Below are positions 47,908 through 59,026 of a stretch of DNA of 64,000 nucleotides, in pieces. Position 1 is the first letter of the stretch, and every line of letters starts with the position of its first letter. The DNA comes from Glomus cerebriforme (taxonomy: Eukaryota; Glomeromycota; Glomeromycetes; Glomerales; Glomeraceae): positions 17,986 through 81,985 of the forward strand of contig QKYT01000326.1 in NCBI GenBank assembly GCA_003550305.1, written 5' to 3'. The notes beneath the pieces were generated by a model. It was given only the letters and a program-made list of their open reading frames with translations. It was not told the origin of the DNA and did not search any database. A program made the translations under genes and the position numbers.

Positions 47908-48092
47908 TAGGGATTGGAATCGATTCCTGAATCTTTTCAAGAATTTTTTTTAGACGGTCAGCCTGACTTCGAATCAGTCTAATTTTAGGGTACGTCTAAA
48001 TCGGAGCAGAATCACGTGATTTTCGTAAATTTTTGGCCGGAATTATGGCATTAATGCCGTTTCGATTTTTTCAGAATCGATTCCAATCCCTA
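47908..48092. mobile_element. hAT-type MITE with 8-bp target duplication
   Basis: 185-bp element with ends TAGGGATTGGAATCGATTC and GAATCGATTCCAATCCCTA, a perfect inverted repeat of 19 bp. It is flanked on both sides by ATTCAAAT (47900-47907 and 48093-48100). An 8-bp target duplication plus TAGGG ends is the hAT signature. No coding capacity, so it must have been moved by a transposase in trans. Confidence 0.9.
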
Positions 48093-48330
48093 ATTCAAAT
48101 AAGAAATCTGACTAATTTGATTTACCGAATCGGTAACTTGTGTACTCAGTAATTTACTATATACTCTTTGGTTGGTTATCGTATACAAAATATACTAATA
48201 TTTAAAAAATTTTGAAATGTTACAATTTATTATTTTATTCAGTACTATATTATTTCGGTAGTATATTGGTTTGATTCGGGTAAGTAACTAATGTCAATTT
48301 TTTTGCCAAGAAAGCTTTTTTTGTGGAAAT

Positions 48331-48900
48331 TTGCTTATTGATTTTATTTTTATTGCTGGATCTGTCAAAGACAACGAGATAATCAATCAATGGAATGCTG
48401 TAGTTCGAATATTATATGTAATTCCAGCTAGCACTACTATGGCAAAATTATGGACGAATTTTGGCCCGCACTATTTAACTCGTCAATCACAGAAAAATTT
48501 TTATTTTATTAAACAATATCACAATTCTTTTGATTATATTTCTTTTTTACCACAAAATTTATCAATCCACTCGATTATTCCTAAATGGAATAATATTCTT
48601 ATTGATACACATTTACGAAAATTTTTAACGCATCTTTCAGATGTAAAAAATTTTGAATCTTTTGTTAATCTTTATCGTAATAACAAATATCATCATATAT
48701 TACAGAAATAGATTGGGATGCGACTTTCAAATATTTTGATTCTGATTCAGATTCAAAACTAACGACTTCCTTTAAATCTTCTTACTGAAAATCTCACAAA
48801 ATAAAAATTTTAATCGAAGAACTTCTAACTGTAGAACATATTAAAAAGAGACGTCCAGATTTGTATAATAACTGGTTTTGTCCTCTTTGCCGGTTCACAT
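48331..48900 (+). pseudogene. relic resembling the 3' part of a retroelement ORF
   Basis: An open frame at 48331-48711 (AVVRILYVIPASTTMAKLW, LPQNLSIHSIIPKWNNILID) is followed after one stop by IDWDATFKYFDSDSDSKL, then after another by ILIEELLTVEHIKKRRPDLY and NNWFCPLC. The series reads as successive pieces of one protein broken by stops. The ending (KRRPDLY..WFCPLC) recalls the Cys-containing tail after the RNase-H region in retroelements of Glomeromycotina, but this is pattern memory, not proof. Confidence 0.4.
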
Positions 48901-49924
48901 CATTTACATAACAATAATAATTGTGATCAAATGTTAAAATTAGAACAATATCATAGAATAGACAAAAAACAAAAATTCAATAGATACAAGATCTAGATAT
49001 ACTCCTCCGAATAGATTAGATACTAATGTTCCTTTATTAGTAGGTCAAACTAGTTTAAAAAATTCTATTTACTTTGGTGGGGATTTTCTGGATTTTTGGT
49101 ATACGATCGTAATTTAGATTTAGGTTTTATCTTAGGTTTATTTAATTTTGCGGTAGTCGGGTGATTAGACATGTGATTTATCATATGTTTATCACATGAC
49201 TCAAGTGCGATGGCGAGGGGCTTTTTTACTTGTAATTTTATATTTGTATATATTATGAATACAATCATTGTTAAGTTTAAAAAAAAAACATTATGATAAT
49301 ATGGAATTATAGAAGCCCAATCTTCACATATACTTAAATTTTTGTTATTATGATACTATCAAAATTCTTTAACTGGAACACTTGAGGAATTTTAAAAGAA
49401 TGTATCCTGTAACTGTATCATTCATACTGTATTTATCATTTGAGAATTTTTGTTAATATAAAGAAAGTCAAGACATGATAAATTATAGCCGTTGCTAAAT
49501 AATTTATAGAAAGGCGAGTACAAGAATTTTTTTGGAAAATACAAGTAGAAAAAAAGTAGAATGGAAGAACTCCTTGAGAGCCTTCTTATGAAGCACGTGT
49601 GGTTTTTAAACTTCAATTATTTTTTACGATAAACACCTTTATTATTTTCCTAAAAAAACTCCACTTATACATGATTTTTTTCCGTATGGTTAAAATGTGA
49701 CCTCCCGATGAATTCTTATCGCAAGAACCGCTTTTTGCTGATCTGATCATTTATTCTTCTTTATAAAGGCGTGTTAATGCTTAAAAATGATTAATAAACA
49801 GATTTATTTGAATCATGTTATAAAACTTTTAATTGAATAAATTATTACGTTATTTTAATTAATGGAGTTTTTTTTTTATTTTTTAACATGTAGTGAATTG
49901 ATATTATTGTCAAGAAAGTTAAAT
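48901..49924. other. intergenic, no gene seen
   Basis: Spacer between the retroelement-like relic and the BTB-SPRY array. Short frames occur on the minus strand but lack family resemblance or splice context. Confidence 0.4.
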
Positions 49925-51346
49925 CTAATGAATAAGTTCTTGAAGAGGTTGAATTCGAAAACGACCAGGATACTTTAATGATACTACAGGATAAAGTTTT
50001 GATGGTAGATTATTCCATCCTGGTACTTCTGGATAATTTAAACCATTGACTGTAAAAGCACAAGTTCTTTTATTCATATCTAAATGAACGGTAACTCTTG
50101 CACCTTCTTCAAATGGATGACAATATTTTACTCCAGTATTAGAATTATAGCAATTACCACCAGAACCTAATACCCATCCAGTAGGTTGTTGTCCCGCCCA
50201 AATTCTACAATCAAAATTCTCTGATGCACATACTCCAACCCAAGCGTAATTACAAGTTTTCTCAATAATGACGTCCCATCCAAAAATACCTTTATATCCT
50301 AATGCCATTTTAGCTTTAACACATTGATGTGAATTAGAGTTCTTTTGTGCATATACAATTTTTCCATTATCCTCAATAATAAGTTTTGATCCACATCCAG
50401 ATTCATCCCAAATACAGCCAAAATAGTAAGGTATTCCTCGAATATTATTTAAATCTGAATCATTTGAAATTACTTTATGTCGATAAACACTTACAATTAT
50501 ATCAGTTGGAACAAGTTCTAATGGTTCAATTATAAAAGCTAATAATTGACCTTTAATATGCTTAAAATCAATAAATTTTATCAATGGCTCTAATTTTTCA
50601 GCAACATTTTGATGATCGGTAATAAATTTATCTTCTGCTACTTGGGTTAAGTACTTTATCTGTTCTATTTGTTCCAAAGTTGGTAACCTTTCCATAAGAG
50701 TTTTATATGCTTCATTAGAAACTTGTTTTGCTGCAAGAATGGCACTATATCGAAAAACTTCATATTCTGGAGTTACAAATGGTTTTTCTTTTTCATGTGT
50801 ACAATATAAAAGATATTGAAATGCTTTAATAGATAATCGATTAAATTCAATAGTATTTAATGGAATAGTTGCTACTGTTTCAACCAATAAATTTAGAAGA
50901 ATATTATCATCTGATAATGGCATCATTGTCGCAATTTTAGATAATAATTCTGGTGAATAATTTTCTATGTGATCGTTTTCTAAAGTAATTTTAAGAATCT
51001 TTATAATAAAATCCTGAAGGTCCGGTAATTGAAAATAATCAGCAGCATAAAAAACTTCAATTATATTATCCTTAGTTAAAGATTCTTCTTTAATTGATCC
51101 TGTATAAATATATTCTAATATAATTTCCATTACAAAAGAATTAATCTTTGGAAAAGAAACTTGTTTTTCATAAGTTTCTTTCATTCCATTATAAAGTAAT
51201 CTGTCAAATATTTCTGACCTTGCTGCTAAAATTGCTTTACAACCATGTAATTTCTTTTCATCTTCACATAAAATTTCTATGTCGCTATACTTTGGATTAT
51301 TTAATAATAATCCTAAATCTTTTTCTAATGAATGTCCTCTCGACAT
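49925..51346 (-). CDS. BTB-BACK-SPRY protein, array copy 1
   Basis: Intronless, 473 residues. BTB (about 10-118), BACK-like region (to about 245) and SPRY (about 322-470; CGSKLIIEDNGKIVYAQK, GIFGWDVIIEKTC, QQPTGWVLGSGGN, VTVHLDMNKRTCAFTVNG) are all complete. The expected role is a cullin-3 adaptor with SPRY as ligand-binding part. Its BACK region is almost identical to array copy 2 (ENYSPELLSKIATMMPLSDD), whereas its linker and SPRY start (LELVPTDIIVSVYRHK, GIPYYF-CIWDESGCGSK) match array copy 4, so the gene is a mosaic. It starts MSRGHSLEKD. A T-run/A-run palindrome precedes the ATG and the conserved GTTAAGATCGAC block lies 60 bp upstream. Confidence 0.9.
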   Translation of the reverse strand: MSRGHSLEKDLGLLLNNPKYSDIEILCEDEKKLHGCKAILAARSEIFDRLLYNGMKETYEKQVSFPKINSFVMEIILEYIYTGSIKEESLTKDNIIEVFYAADYFQLPDLQDFIIKILKITLENDHIENYSPELLSKIATMMPLSDDNILLNLLVETVATIPLNTIEFNRLSIKAFQYLLYCTHEKEKPFVTPEYEVFRYSAILAAKQVSNEAYKTLMERLPTLEQIEQIKYLTQVAEDKFITDHQNVAEKLEPLIKFIDFKHIKGQLLAFIIEPLELVPTDIIVSVYRHKVISNDSDLNNIRGIPYYFGCIWDESGCGSKLIIEDNGKIVYAQKNSNSHQCVKAKMALGYKGIFGWDVIIEKTCNYAWVGVCASENFDCRIWAGQQPTGWVLGSGGNCYNSNTGVKYCHPFEEGARVTVHLDMNKRTCAFTVNGLNYPEVPGWNNLPSKLYPVVSLKYPGRFRIQPLQELIH

Positions 51347-51849
51347 TTCTAAGAATTTTTTTTTTAAAAAAAAAAATTCATAACATTTGATATATAAATA
51401 AAGTTGTCGATCTTAACAAATTAATTTTGTACTATATATAGAATTGTACTATAGAATTTCCCAAAATACAATTTAAAATATTGTGATTATAACTATGAAA
51501 CTGAAAATTCAATTATAAAATCAAAAGTCACGAATCCGAATAGTAATTTTTTATTTTTACTTTAACATAATAAATGAAAATAACTATAATAAGTTAATAT
51601 CCGGAAGGAATTAATTAAAATATTGACCTCATAATAATTTTGATCAGTTTTTAAGAAAATGGTTTTTATAGTTGAATTATTGTTTTGCTTAAAAAAACGT
51701 TCATTTTTTTTAATTTTGAGGTAAGGGAGGAATTATACCCCGGTTAAGATTAACTCATAATAAATAATAATTTCATTGACATGCATTTAAATATTTGACA
51801 GACATTACTCATAAAAATTGAGAATACGACCTATATGTTAACTCTATAA
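51347..51849. other. spacer and upstream region of array copy 1
   Basis: Holds the poly-T/poly-A palindrome (about 51358-51378), the conserved upstream block and otherwise featureless AT-rich DNA ending at the 3' side of array copy 2. Confidence 0.5.
51406..51423 (-). promoter_or_regulatory. conserved upstream block of array copy 1
   Basis: TAATTTGTTAAGATCGAC on the gene's strand, 60 bp before the ATG. Near-identical blocks lie upstream of array copies 2 and 3 and one relic at similar distances, next to a TTTATTTATAT stretch. Possible core promoter or factor site. Confidence 0.5.
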
Positions 51850-53277
51850 TTAAGATTTTTGATGAAGTCGAATTCGAATACGTCCAGGATAATATAATGA
51901 TACTACTGGATAAAGTTTTGATGGTAAATTATTCCATCCTGGTACTTCCGGATACTTTATACCATTAATTGTAAAAGCACAAGTTCTTTTATTCATATCT
52001 AAATGAACAGTAATTATTGTACCATTTTCAAATTTGGGACAATAATTTACTCCAGTATTAAAATTATAATAATAACCGCTGGAACCTAAAACCCATCCAG
52101 TAGATTGTTTTCCTGCCCAAATTCCATAATCCAAATTTTCTGAACATACTCCAACCCAAGTATAACTACAAGCTTTCTCAATTATGACATCCCATTCAAA
52201 AATACCTTTATTTTCCAATGCTATTTTAGCTCTAACACTTTGTTGTGAAATAGAAAGATCACGTCGTGCATACACAACTTTTCCATCATCCTTAATGATA
52301 AGTTTTGATCCACATGCAGATTCATCCCAAGTATAATCAGCTTCATTAAACCTGTAAAATGGCATTCCTCGAGTATCATTTAAATCTGAATTATTTACTA
52401 GCGCCTTATGTTGATAAACACCTAAAATCATTTCGGGTGGAATAATTTTTAATGGTTCAACAATATTAGTTAATATTTGGATATTGATTCGCCTAAAATC
52501 AATAAATTTAACCAAAGATTCCATCTCTTTAGAAACTTTTTGATGACCACTAATAAACTTATCTTCTAATACTTGAACTGAGTTCTCCATTTTTTCTATT
52601 TGTTCCAAAGTTGGTAACCTTTCCATAAAAGTTTTATATGCTTCATTAGAAACTTGTTTTGCTGCAAGAATAGCACTATATCGAAAAACTTCATATTCTG
52701 GAGTTACAAAGGGTTTTTCATTTTCATGTGTACTAGATAAAAGATATTGAAATGCCTCAATAGATAATCGATTAAATTCAATAGTATTTAATGGAATAGT
52801 TGCTACTGTTTCAACCAATAAATTTAGGAGAATATTATCATCTGATAATGGCATCATTGTCGCAATTTTAGATAATAATTCTGGTGAATAATTTTCTATG
52901 TAATCGTTTTCTAAAGTAATTTTAAGAATCTTCATAATAAAATTCTGAAGGTCCGGTAATTGAAAATAATCAGCAGCATAAAAAGCTTCAATTATATTAT
53001 CCTTAGTTAAAGATTCTTCTTTAATTGATCCTGTATAAATATATTCTAATACAATTTTCATCAAAGAAGAATTAATTGTTGGAAAAGAAATTTGCTTTTC
53101 GTAACTTTCTTTCATTCCATTATAAAGTAATCTGTCAAATACTTCTGACCTTGCTGCTAAAATTGCTTTGCAACCGTATAATTTCTTTTCATCCTCACAT
53201 AAAATTTCTATGTCGCTATACTTTGGATTATTTAATAATAATCTTAAATCTTTTTCTAATGAATATCCTCTCGACAT
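51850..53277 (-). CDS. BTB-BACK-SPRY protein, array copy 2
   Basis: Intronless, 475 residues, with the same three-part layout: BTB about 10-118, BACK to about 245, SPRY about 325-472. Notable differences from its sisters are SFPTINSSLMKIVLEYIY in BTB, a one-residue deletion in SPRY (GVCSENLDYGIW), and the linker LKIIPPEMILGVYQHKALVN, which is closer to the distant plus-strand gene than to copy 1. About 190 bp of its 5' coding part is almost identical to the relic at 59190-60535. Start MSRGYSLEKD. Confidence 0.9.
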   Translation of the reverse strand: MSRGYSLEKDLRLLLNNPKYSDIEILCEDEKKLYGCKAILAARSEVFDRLLYNGMKESYEKQISFPTINSSLMKIVLEYIYTGSIKEESLTKDNIIEAFYAADYFQLPDLQNFIMKILKITLENDYIENYSPELLSKIATMMPLSDDNILLNLLVETVATIPLNTIEFNRLSIEAFQYLLSSTHENEKPFVTPEYEVFRYSAILAAKQVSNEAYKTFMERLPTLEQIEKMENSVQVLEDKFISGHQKVSKEMESLVKFIDFRRINIQILTNIVEPLKIIPPEMILGVYQHKALVNNSDLNDTRGMPFYRFNEADYTWDESACGSKLIIKDDGKVVYARRDLSISQQSVRAKIALENKGIFEWDVIIEKACSYTWVGVCSENLDYGIWAGKQSTGWVLGSSGYYYNFNTGVNYCPKFENGTIITVHLDMNKRTCAFTINGIKYPEVPGWNNLPSKLYPVVSLYYPGRIRIRLHQKS

Positions 53278-53344
53278 TTCTAAGAATTTTTTTTTTTTTT
53301 TAAAAAAAAAAATTCAATAAAAACCATATATAAATAAAGTTGAT

Positions 53345-53363
53345 GGCGATCTTAACAAATTAG
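53345..53363 (-). promoter_or_regulatory. conserved upstream block of array copy 2
   Basis: CTAATTTGTTAAGATCGCC on the gene's strand, 68 bp before the ATG; it differs from the other copies by one base in the GATCGAC core. Confidence 0.5.
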
Positions 53364-53469
53364 TTTAATATTTTTTTGTCACGAAAATCCTTGCTTTTTT
53401 TGAGCGTCTCTCAAAGATTTCATAAAAAAATTTTAAATCATGTGATAGTACATTATCACATGATATAAT

Positions 53470-54300
53470 TATGTTAAATTGGTATGGCCTAACTAATTCA
53501 AATCCGAATAAATAAAGTTTTGATAGTAAATTATCATTATCCCATTCTGATATTTTCAGATACTTTTTGCCACTGAATATACTGTGAAAGTGCAAGTTCT
53601 TTTATTTCATTGAATTTTATTATAAAAGTAGGTTTATTATTCTCTTCTGTCTTTTTTATTTTATTTTATTACAAATTTAAAAATTAAAATGTTCATGAAA
53701 CAAATTTTAAGAAAATAGTGTAAACCGTATCTAAAAGTAATAATAAACCATTGAAATTTAATATAATTTGATCTCTTGGATTGACTTAATATATGAATAA
53801 TGAATAATTATAATTTTTCTCAATAATGATATCCCATTAAATTATACCTTTATCTTTGCATTCAGATAATACTAAAGAATATAATTAAACGGACAAAATA
53901 ATTTTTTTGAACAAATGATGTCTAAACTTTCAATAAGTATTCCAGTTGAATTCGTAAAGTCAAAAATATTTATGAATGTGACATGGTTGGAAATTTAATA
54001 GTATTTAATGAAATAGTTGCTACTGTTTCAACCAATAAATTTAGAAAATATTATCGTCTGATAATGGCATCATTGAGATAATAATTCTGGTGAATGATTT
54101 TTTGTGTAATTGTTTTCTAAAGTATTTTTAAGAGTCTTCATAATAAAATCCTGAAGTCCTAAAAGCTTCAATTATATTATCCTCGTAAGATTCTTCTTTA
54201 ATTAAATACAATTTCAATTACAGAAGAATTAATTGTTGAAAGAGAATTTTGTTTTTCGTAACTTCCCTTCATTCCATTATAAAGTAACTATATATCAATG
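53470..54300 (-). pseudogene. BTB-SPRY relic with large internal deletions
   Basis: Reading along the minus strand from about 54300: the BTB fragment (NGMKGSYEKQ, then a degenerate EYIYT site), BACK traces at about 54155-53995 (DFIMKTLKNTL, LLSxIMMPLSDD, VETVATISLNTI), then only the end of SPRY at about 53600-53500 (KISEWDNDNLLSKLYLFG). Most of the linker and SPRY is gone and frames are broken throughout. Confidence 0.75.
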
Positions 54301-56259
54301 TTCGATAAGATAACAAAGGATTCAAATGACAAATGGGAAATGATGTCATCTAAGTCATTGAAAATTTTTATTACTTTGCGTACTAATTCAGTTACTATAA
54401 CTCAATGTTCCTAAATGATGAATATATAAACTAATGATTTCTGAATTCTTTATGCCATTGATTGGAAAAGCATGAAAAAAAGAGAAATCATGCTGAACGC
54501 GGTGATACTGGGGAAGTAACAGCTATGCTTATTTAATTATGAGTTTATTTAAATAGTATATCTACCAAATAAAAAGAATTTGTGCATTAGTTGTTAGTCA
54601 TATGACCAAAAATTTTGTATTTTAATTAAATTCCATATTTTCTAATATGACAATCAAATTTACTTAATCATCCAAAATATATTATAACTAAAAAATTTGA
54701 TACTTATTAATGACTGAAAATTTCCTTAATATTTAACCAAAAATTGCAATATAACTCAATATATTAAAATTGGAACAAAAAAAAGTTTACTTATACCAGT
54801 TGCTAATTTTTTAGATGGTTGGTAACTCACTGTATCAGATGCAGCACTATCAGTTGTATGCATTTTTTAGGGTTGGAATCTAAAATTATCTAAAAAAGTG
54901 ATAGTTCTAAATATTTCAGGATTTAATAATCATTTAAAATCATAAACTTCACTTTGAGAAATTTTCTTGACTTTAAAATAAAGATATTTCACCTTAACTT
55001 TCAATTATTAATTTTTTGCATTTAAAAATAATTTCATTATATACAAATAAAAGTTTAAATAATACAATTTTAAATAAATAAATTATAACAATTATACTAA
55101 TCAGTTCTAAAATTTTGGTAAATATATAATTTGTATAATTAATAGAAGTATTAACTTGTTTTTGTGTTAAAGCTTTATTAGCTTCTATAAATTCATACAT
55201 ATTATTTCTAAATTGGTCATCAATATCACCACCAACTTCTATAATTCATTCACTTCCTTCATCATTTAATTCATAATATTTATTAACACATCTAAAGCTA
55301 CCGAAAGGAATTTTTAAGTACGAGATAAAAGTCGGTTTATATATAATTATTGAATAGTTTTTTTATTATAATTAAAAAATACACAGCAGAATGTTCTTGC
55401 ATTTCTTTTTCAGTTCCGAATACTTAAACGATAACCTGTCTTTATCTGAATTAATAAATGATATATCAACGAAAAACCCGGATATTGATCTATCTACGAC
55501 CAATATACTTAATAAATTTGTGACTGTGATGTTCACGAACATTCGATTACATTATCTCATACAATAGTAAACATAAAGGCCCGTTTTGAAAAAATTTAGA
55601 TTGTGGTTTTAATATTAAAAGGAATTAAGGGATGAGCATGAAATTCTTTTATATTTTATTTCTCATTTATGATAATGGGATAATTAATTATTTCGTAGCG
55701 AGAAACAAAGTTTTTTCACACTATGATAATTAAAGCAAAGTTAATGAAATTTATTGTCACGTTGGTCATTTGGGCCAAAGAATAATGCACACCATAAATT
55801 TATTTGTAACTGAAAATTAAACTCTGTCTCGCATGAAAATAGTTTTTTATATTTACAGTTCTAAATCTTGGAGTTGCTTTGTATTTCGTGTTATATTTAC
55901 CAATCAATTAATTTTGGCTCATGCAATTCATCATTTCAGGTTATTTGACGTAGTAGAGATGTACTTGCATGATTGTAATATTATTAAATACACATATATA
56001 TATTTTTTAATATTAACCAGTCACGTAGAAAAATTATATTATTAATGCATTGTTTGTTTGCTCCGGAATTTATTATCATTGAAATCGTTGTTGCCAATGA
56101 TTCAACTAATGAAAAAAAGTTTGAAGAACGAAATGAAATTATCCTTATGATTTCAGTTCAAATTAAATTGGAGAATAAAAATTTATTATCTTCAAGTACA
56201 TTAAAATATTATAATCATATTAATATAAATAAGCCGTTGTTGATTTTAGAAGTGTGTGT
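54301..56259. other. gene-poor spacer with an unidentified coding relic (55310-54994, minus)
   Basis: The only coding-like stretch lies on the minus strand, about 55310-55150: RCVNKYYELNDEGSE, a stop, then IIEVGGDIDDQFRNNMYEFI and EANKALTQKQVNTS. It is open apart from one TGA in place of a likely Trp codon and a frame break at its start, and runs into a hydrophobic stretch. I cannot name the family. The rest shows nothing. Confidence 0.35.
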
Positions 56260-57212
56260 ATTCAAAAATGCCTTTATTTTCTAATGTTATTTTACTTCTA
56301 ACACTTTGTAATAAATTACAATTATCTGATGCACGCACATTTTCCATTATCCTTTCGATCCACATGCTGACCCAAGTTTGGTTAAGCTTGTACGTTGATG
56401 TTGGTATTCCACGAATATTACTTAAATTTGAATCGTTTGATCTTGCTAAATATCAACTAATATTTGACCCTTTATTCAATAAATTTAATCAAAGGCTCTA
56501 ATTTTTTAGCAACTTTCTGATGATCAGTGACGATTTTATCATCCACTTTGACATTATATTCTATTTGCTCTAAAGTTGATGACCTTTCCATATAAGTTTT
56601 ATATGCTTCATTAGAAACTTGTTTTGCTGCAAGAATAGCACTGTATCGAAGAACTTCATATTCTGGAGTTGCAAAGGGTTTCCCTTTTTGATGTTACAAG
56701 ATAAAAGATATTGAAATGCCTCAATAGATAATCGATTAAATTCAATAGTATTTAATGAAATAGTTCAACCAATAAATTTAGAAGAATATTATCATCTGAT
56801 AATACCATCATTGCCGCAATTTTAGATAATAATTCTGGTGGATAATTTTCTATGTCATCGTTTTCTAAAATAATTTTAAGAATCCTCATAATAAAAATCC
56901 TGAAAGTCCGGTAATTGCAGCGTAAAAAACTTCAATTATATTATCTTTAATTAAAGATTCTTCTTTAATTGATCCTGTATAAATATATTCTAGTATAATT
57001 TCCATTGCAGAAGTCTTTGGAAAAGAAATTTGTTTTTCAAAACTTTTTTTCATCCAATTATAAAGTAATCTGTCAAATACTTCTGATCTTGCTGCTAAAA
57101 TTGCTTTACAATCATATAATTTCTTTTCATCCTCACATAAAATTTCTATGTCGCTATACTTTGAATTATTAATAATAATCAAATCTTTTTCTAATGAATA
57201 TCCTGTCGACAT
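56260..57212 (-). pseudogene. BTB-SPRY relic, SPRY truncated
   Basis: It begins with a good start (MSTGYSLEKD, 57212) and keeps the BTB domain to EYIYTGSIKEE. It then suffers deletions (after EVFYAA the DYFQLPDLQ motif loses bases) and frameshifts through BACK (56900-56640). The linker is at 56600-56500 and the SPRY start at 56400-56262 (ENxCARASDNC, LENKGIF). The remaining SPRY residues are absent. The upstream block and poly-A leader are intact, so it may still be transcribed. Confidence 0.8.
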
Positions 57213-57537
57213 TTTTAAGATTTAAAAAAAAAAACATACGGTATATAAATAAATTTGGTGTCGATCTTAACAAATTAGGTTTGTGCTATAAATTCAGCTG
57301 TTAGTGATGAATCTTGATATAATATTTTACATAGAATAAATAATCCTTACGCGTTGAATAGTTGAATTCAGGTCTAAATTAAAAATGAAGGATAGAAATT
57401 TATTGAGTACATTATATATTTTGATGCATTAGAAACTTCAAAATTTAATTATTATTATTTAGATCGCGAGTGTGTAATCTGAAATCAAATAATAAACAAA
57501 TTTTATTTTCATTTTAAAGAAATTTACAATTTTTTTT
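57213..57537. other. spacer between relic and array copy 3
   Basis: Holds the relic's conserved upstream block and the 3' flank of array copy 3. The 3' flank includes a GATCG(C/G)GAGT..TAATCTGAA word also seen after 59100. Confidence 0.45.
57260..57279 (-). promoter_or_regulatory. conserved upstream block of the 56.3-57.2-kb relic
   Basis: CCTAATTTGTTAAGATCGAC on the gene's strand, 48 bp before the relic's ATG; identical core to array copies 1 and 3. Confidence 0.5.
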
Positions 57538-58941
57538 TTAGCGATGCTGAATTCGAAAACGACCAGGATACTTTAATGATACTACAGGATAAAGTTTTGA
57601 TGGTAAATTATTCCATTCTGGTATTTCCGGATACTTTATACCATTGACTGTAAAAGCACAAGTTCTTTTATCCATATCTAAATGAACGGTAATCTTTGCA
57701 CCATCTCCAAATTGAGGACAATAATTGTTTCGATAATGACTAAAATTATAAATACGACCACCGGAACCTAATACCCATCCAGCAGATTGATATCCCACAA
57801 AGGTTTCATAATTAAAATTTTCTGATGAACATACTCCAATCCAAGCATAAAAACAATCTTTCTCAATAATGACATCCCATTCAAAAATACCTTTATCTTC
57901 TAATGCTATTCTACTTCTAACACTTTGTAATACACTACAATTATCTGATGCACGCACAACTTTTCCATTATCCTCAATAATGAGTTTCGATCCACATTCT
58001 GATTCATCCCAAGTATGATCATTGTAAGTTGTTACTGGTATTCCACGAATATTACTTAAATTTGAATTATCAGATAATGTTTTATACCGATAAACACTTA
58101 AAATTATTTGAGATGGAATAATTTCTAATGGCTCTATTATATTAACTAAGATTTGTCCTTTGATTCTTCTGAAATCAATAAATTTAATTAAAGGTTCCAA
58201 TTCTTTAGCAACTTTCTGATGATCAGTAACGATTTTATCTTCTACTTTGACATTATAATCTATTTGTTCTAAAGTTGGTAACCCTTCCATGTAAGTTTTA
58301 TATGCTTCATTAGAAACTTGTTTTGCTGCAAGAATAGCACTGTATCGAAAAACTTCATATTCTGGAGTTGCAAAGGGCTTTTCTTTTTCATGTGTACAAG
58401 ATAAAAGATATTGAAATGCCTTAATGGATAATCGATTAAATTCAATAGTATTTAATGGAATAGTTGCTACTGTTTCAACTAATAAATTTAGAAGAATATT
58501 ATCATCTGATAATGGCATCATTGTCACAATTTTAGATAATAATTCTGGCGAATAATTTTCTGTGAAATTCTTTTCTAAAATATTTTTAAGAGTTGTTATG
58601 ATTAATTCCTGAAGGTCTGGTAATTGAAAATAATCTGTAGCGTAAAAAGCTTCAATTATATTATCCTTAGTTAAAGATTCTTCTTTAATTGATCCTGTAT
58701 AAATATATTCTAGTATAATTTCCATTGCAGAAGAATTAATCTTTGGAAAAGAAACTTGTTTTTCATAAGTTTCTTTCATTCCATTATAAAGTAGTTTGTC
58801 AAATACTTCTGACCTTGCTGCCAAAATTGCTTTACAACCATATAATTTCTTTTCATCCTCACATAAAATTTCTATGTCGCTATACTTTGGATTATTTAAT
58901 AATAATCTTAAATCTTTTTCTAATGAATATCCCCTCGTCAT
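57538..58941 (-). CDS. BTB-BACK-SPRY protein, array copy 3
   Basis: Intronless, 467 residues. BTB about 10-118 (start MTRGYSLEKD, then YSDIEILCEDEKKLYGCKAI), BACK to about 245, SPRY about 312-467. The linker after BACK is shorter than in copies 1 and 2 (LPTLEQIDYNVKVEDKIVTD) and is the type shared with array copy 4. The SPRY domain has its own variable loops (SHYRNNYCPQFGDGAK; ETFVGYQSAGWVLGSGGR), while the strands around them are nearly invariant in the family. This suggests that ligand-facing loops are what varies. The gene ends directly after RFRIQHR. Confidence 0.9.
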   Translation of the reverse strand: MTRGYSLEKDLRLLLNNPKYSDIEILCEDEKKLYGCKAILAARSEVFDKLLYNGMKETYEKQVSFPKINSSAMEIILEYIYTGSIKEESLTKDNIIEAFYATDYFQLPDLQELIITTLKNILEKNFTENYSPELLSKIVTMMPLSDDNILLNLLVETVATIPLNTIEFNRLSIKAFQYLLSCTHEKEKPFATPEYEVFRYSAILAAKQVSNEAYKTYMEGLPTLEQIDYNVKVEDKIVTDHQKVAKELEPLIKFIDFRRIKGQILVNIIEPLEIIPSQIILSVYRYKTLSDNSNLSNIRGIPVTTYNDHTWDESECGSKLIIEDNGKVVRASDNCSVLQSVRSRIALEDKGIFEWDVIIEKDCFYAWIGVCSSENFNYETFVGYQSAGWVLGSGGRIYNFSHYRNNYCPQFGDGAKITVHLDMDKRTCAFTVNGIKYPEIPEWNNLPSKLYPVVSLKYPGRFRIQHR

Positions 58942-59006
58942 TTCTAAGAATTTTTTGAAAAAAATTTCATTGAAACCATTTACAGACGATATAAATAAAA
59001 GTTGGT

Positions 59007-59026
59007 GTCGATCTTAACAAATTAGG
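59007..59026 (-). promoter_or_regulatory. conserved upstream block of array copy 3
   Basis: CCTAATTTGTTAAGATCGAC on the gene's strand, 66 bp before the ATG, followed by TTTTATTTATAT toward the gene. Confidence 0.5.

Noticed and set aside
56045..56501. Plus-strand frames near 56.0-56.5 kb
   Set aside because: The second half is the antisense of a BTB-SPRY relic; the first half shows no protein-like motif.
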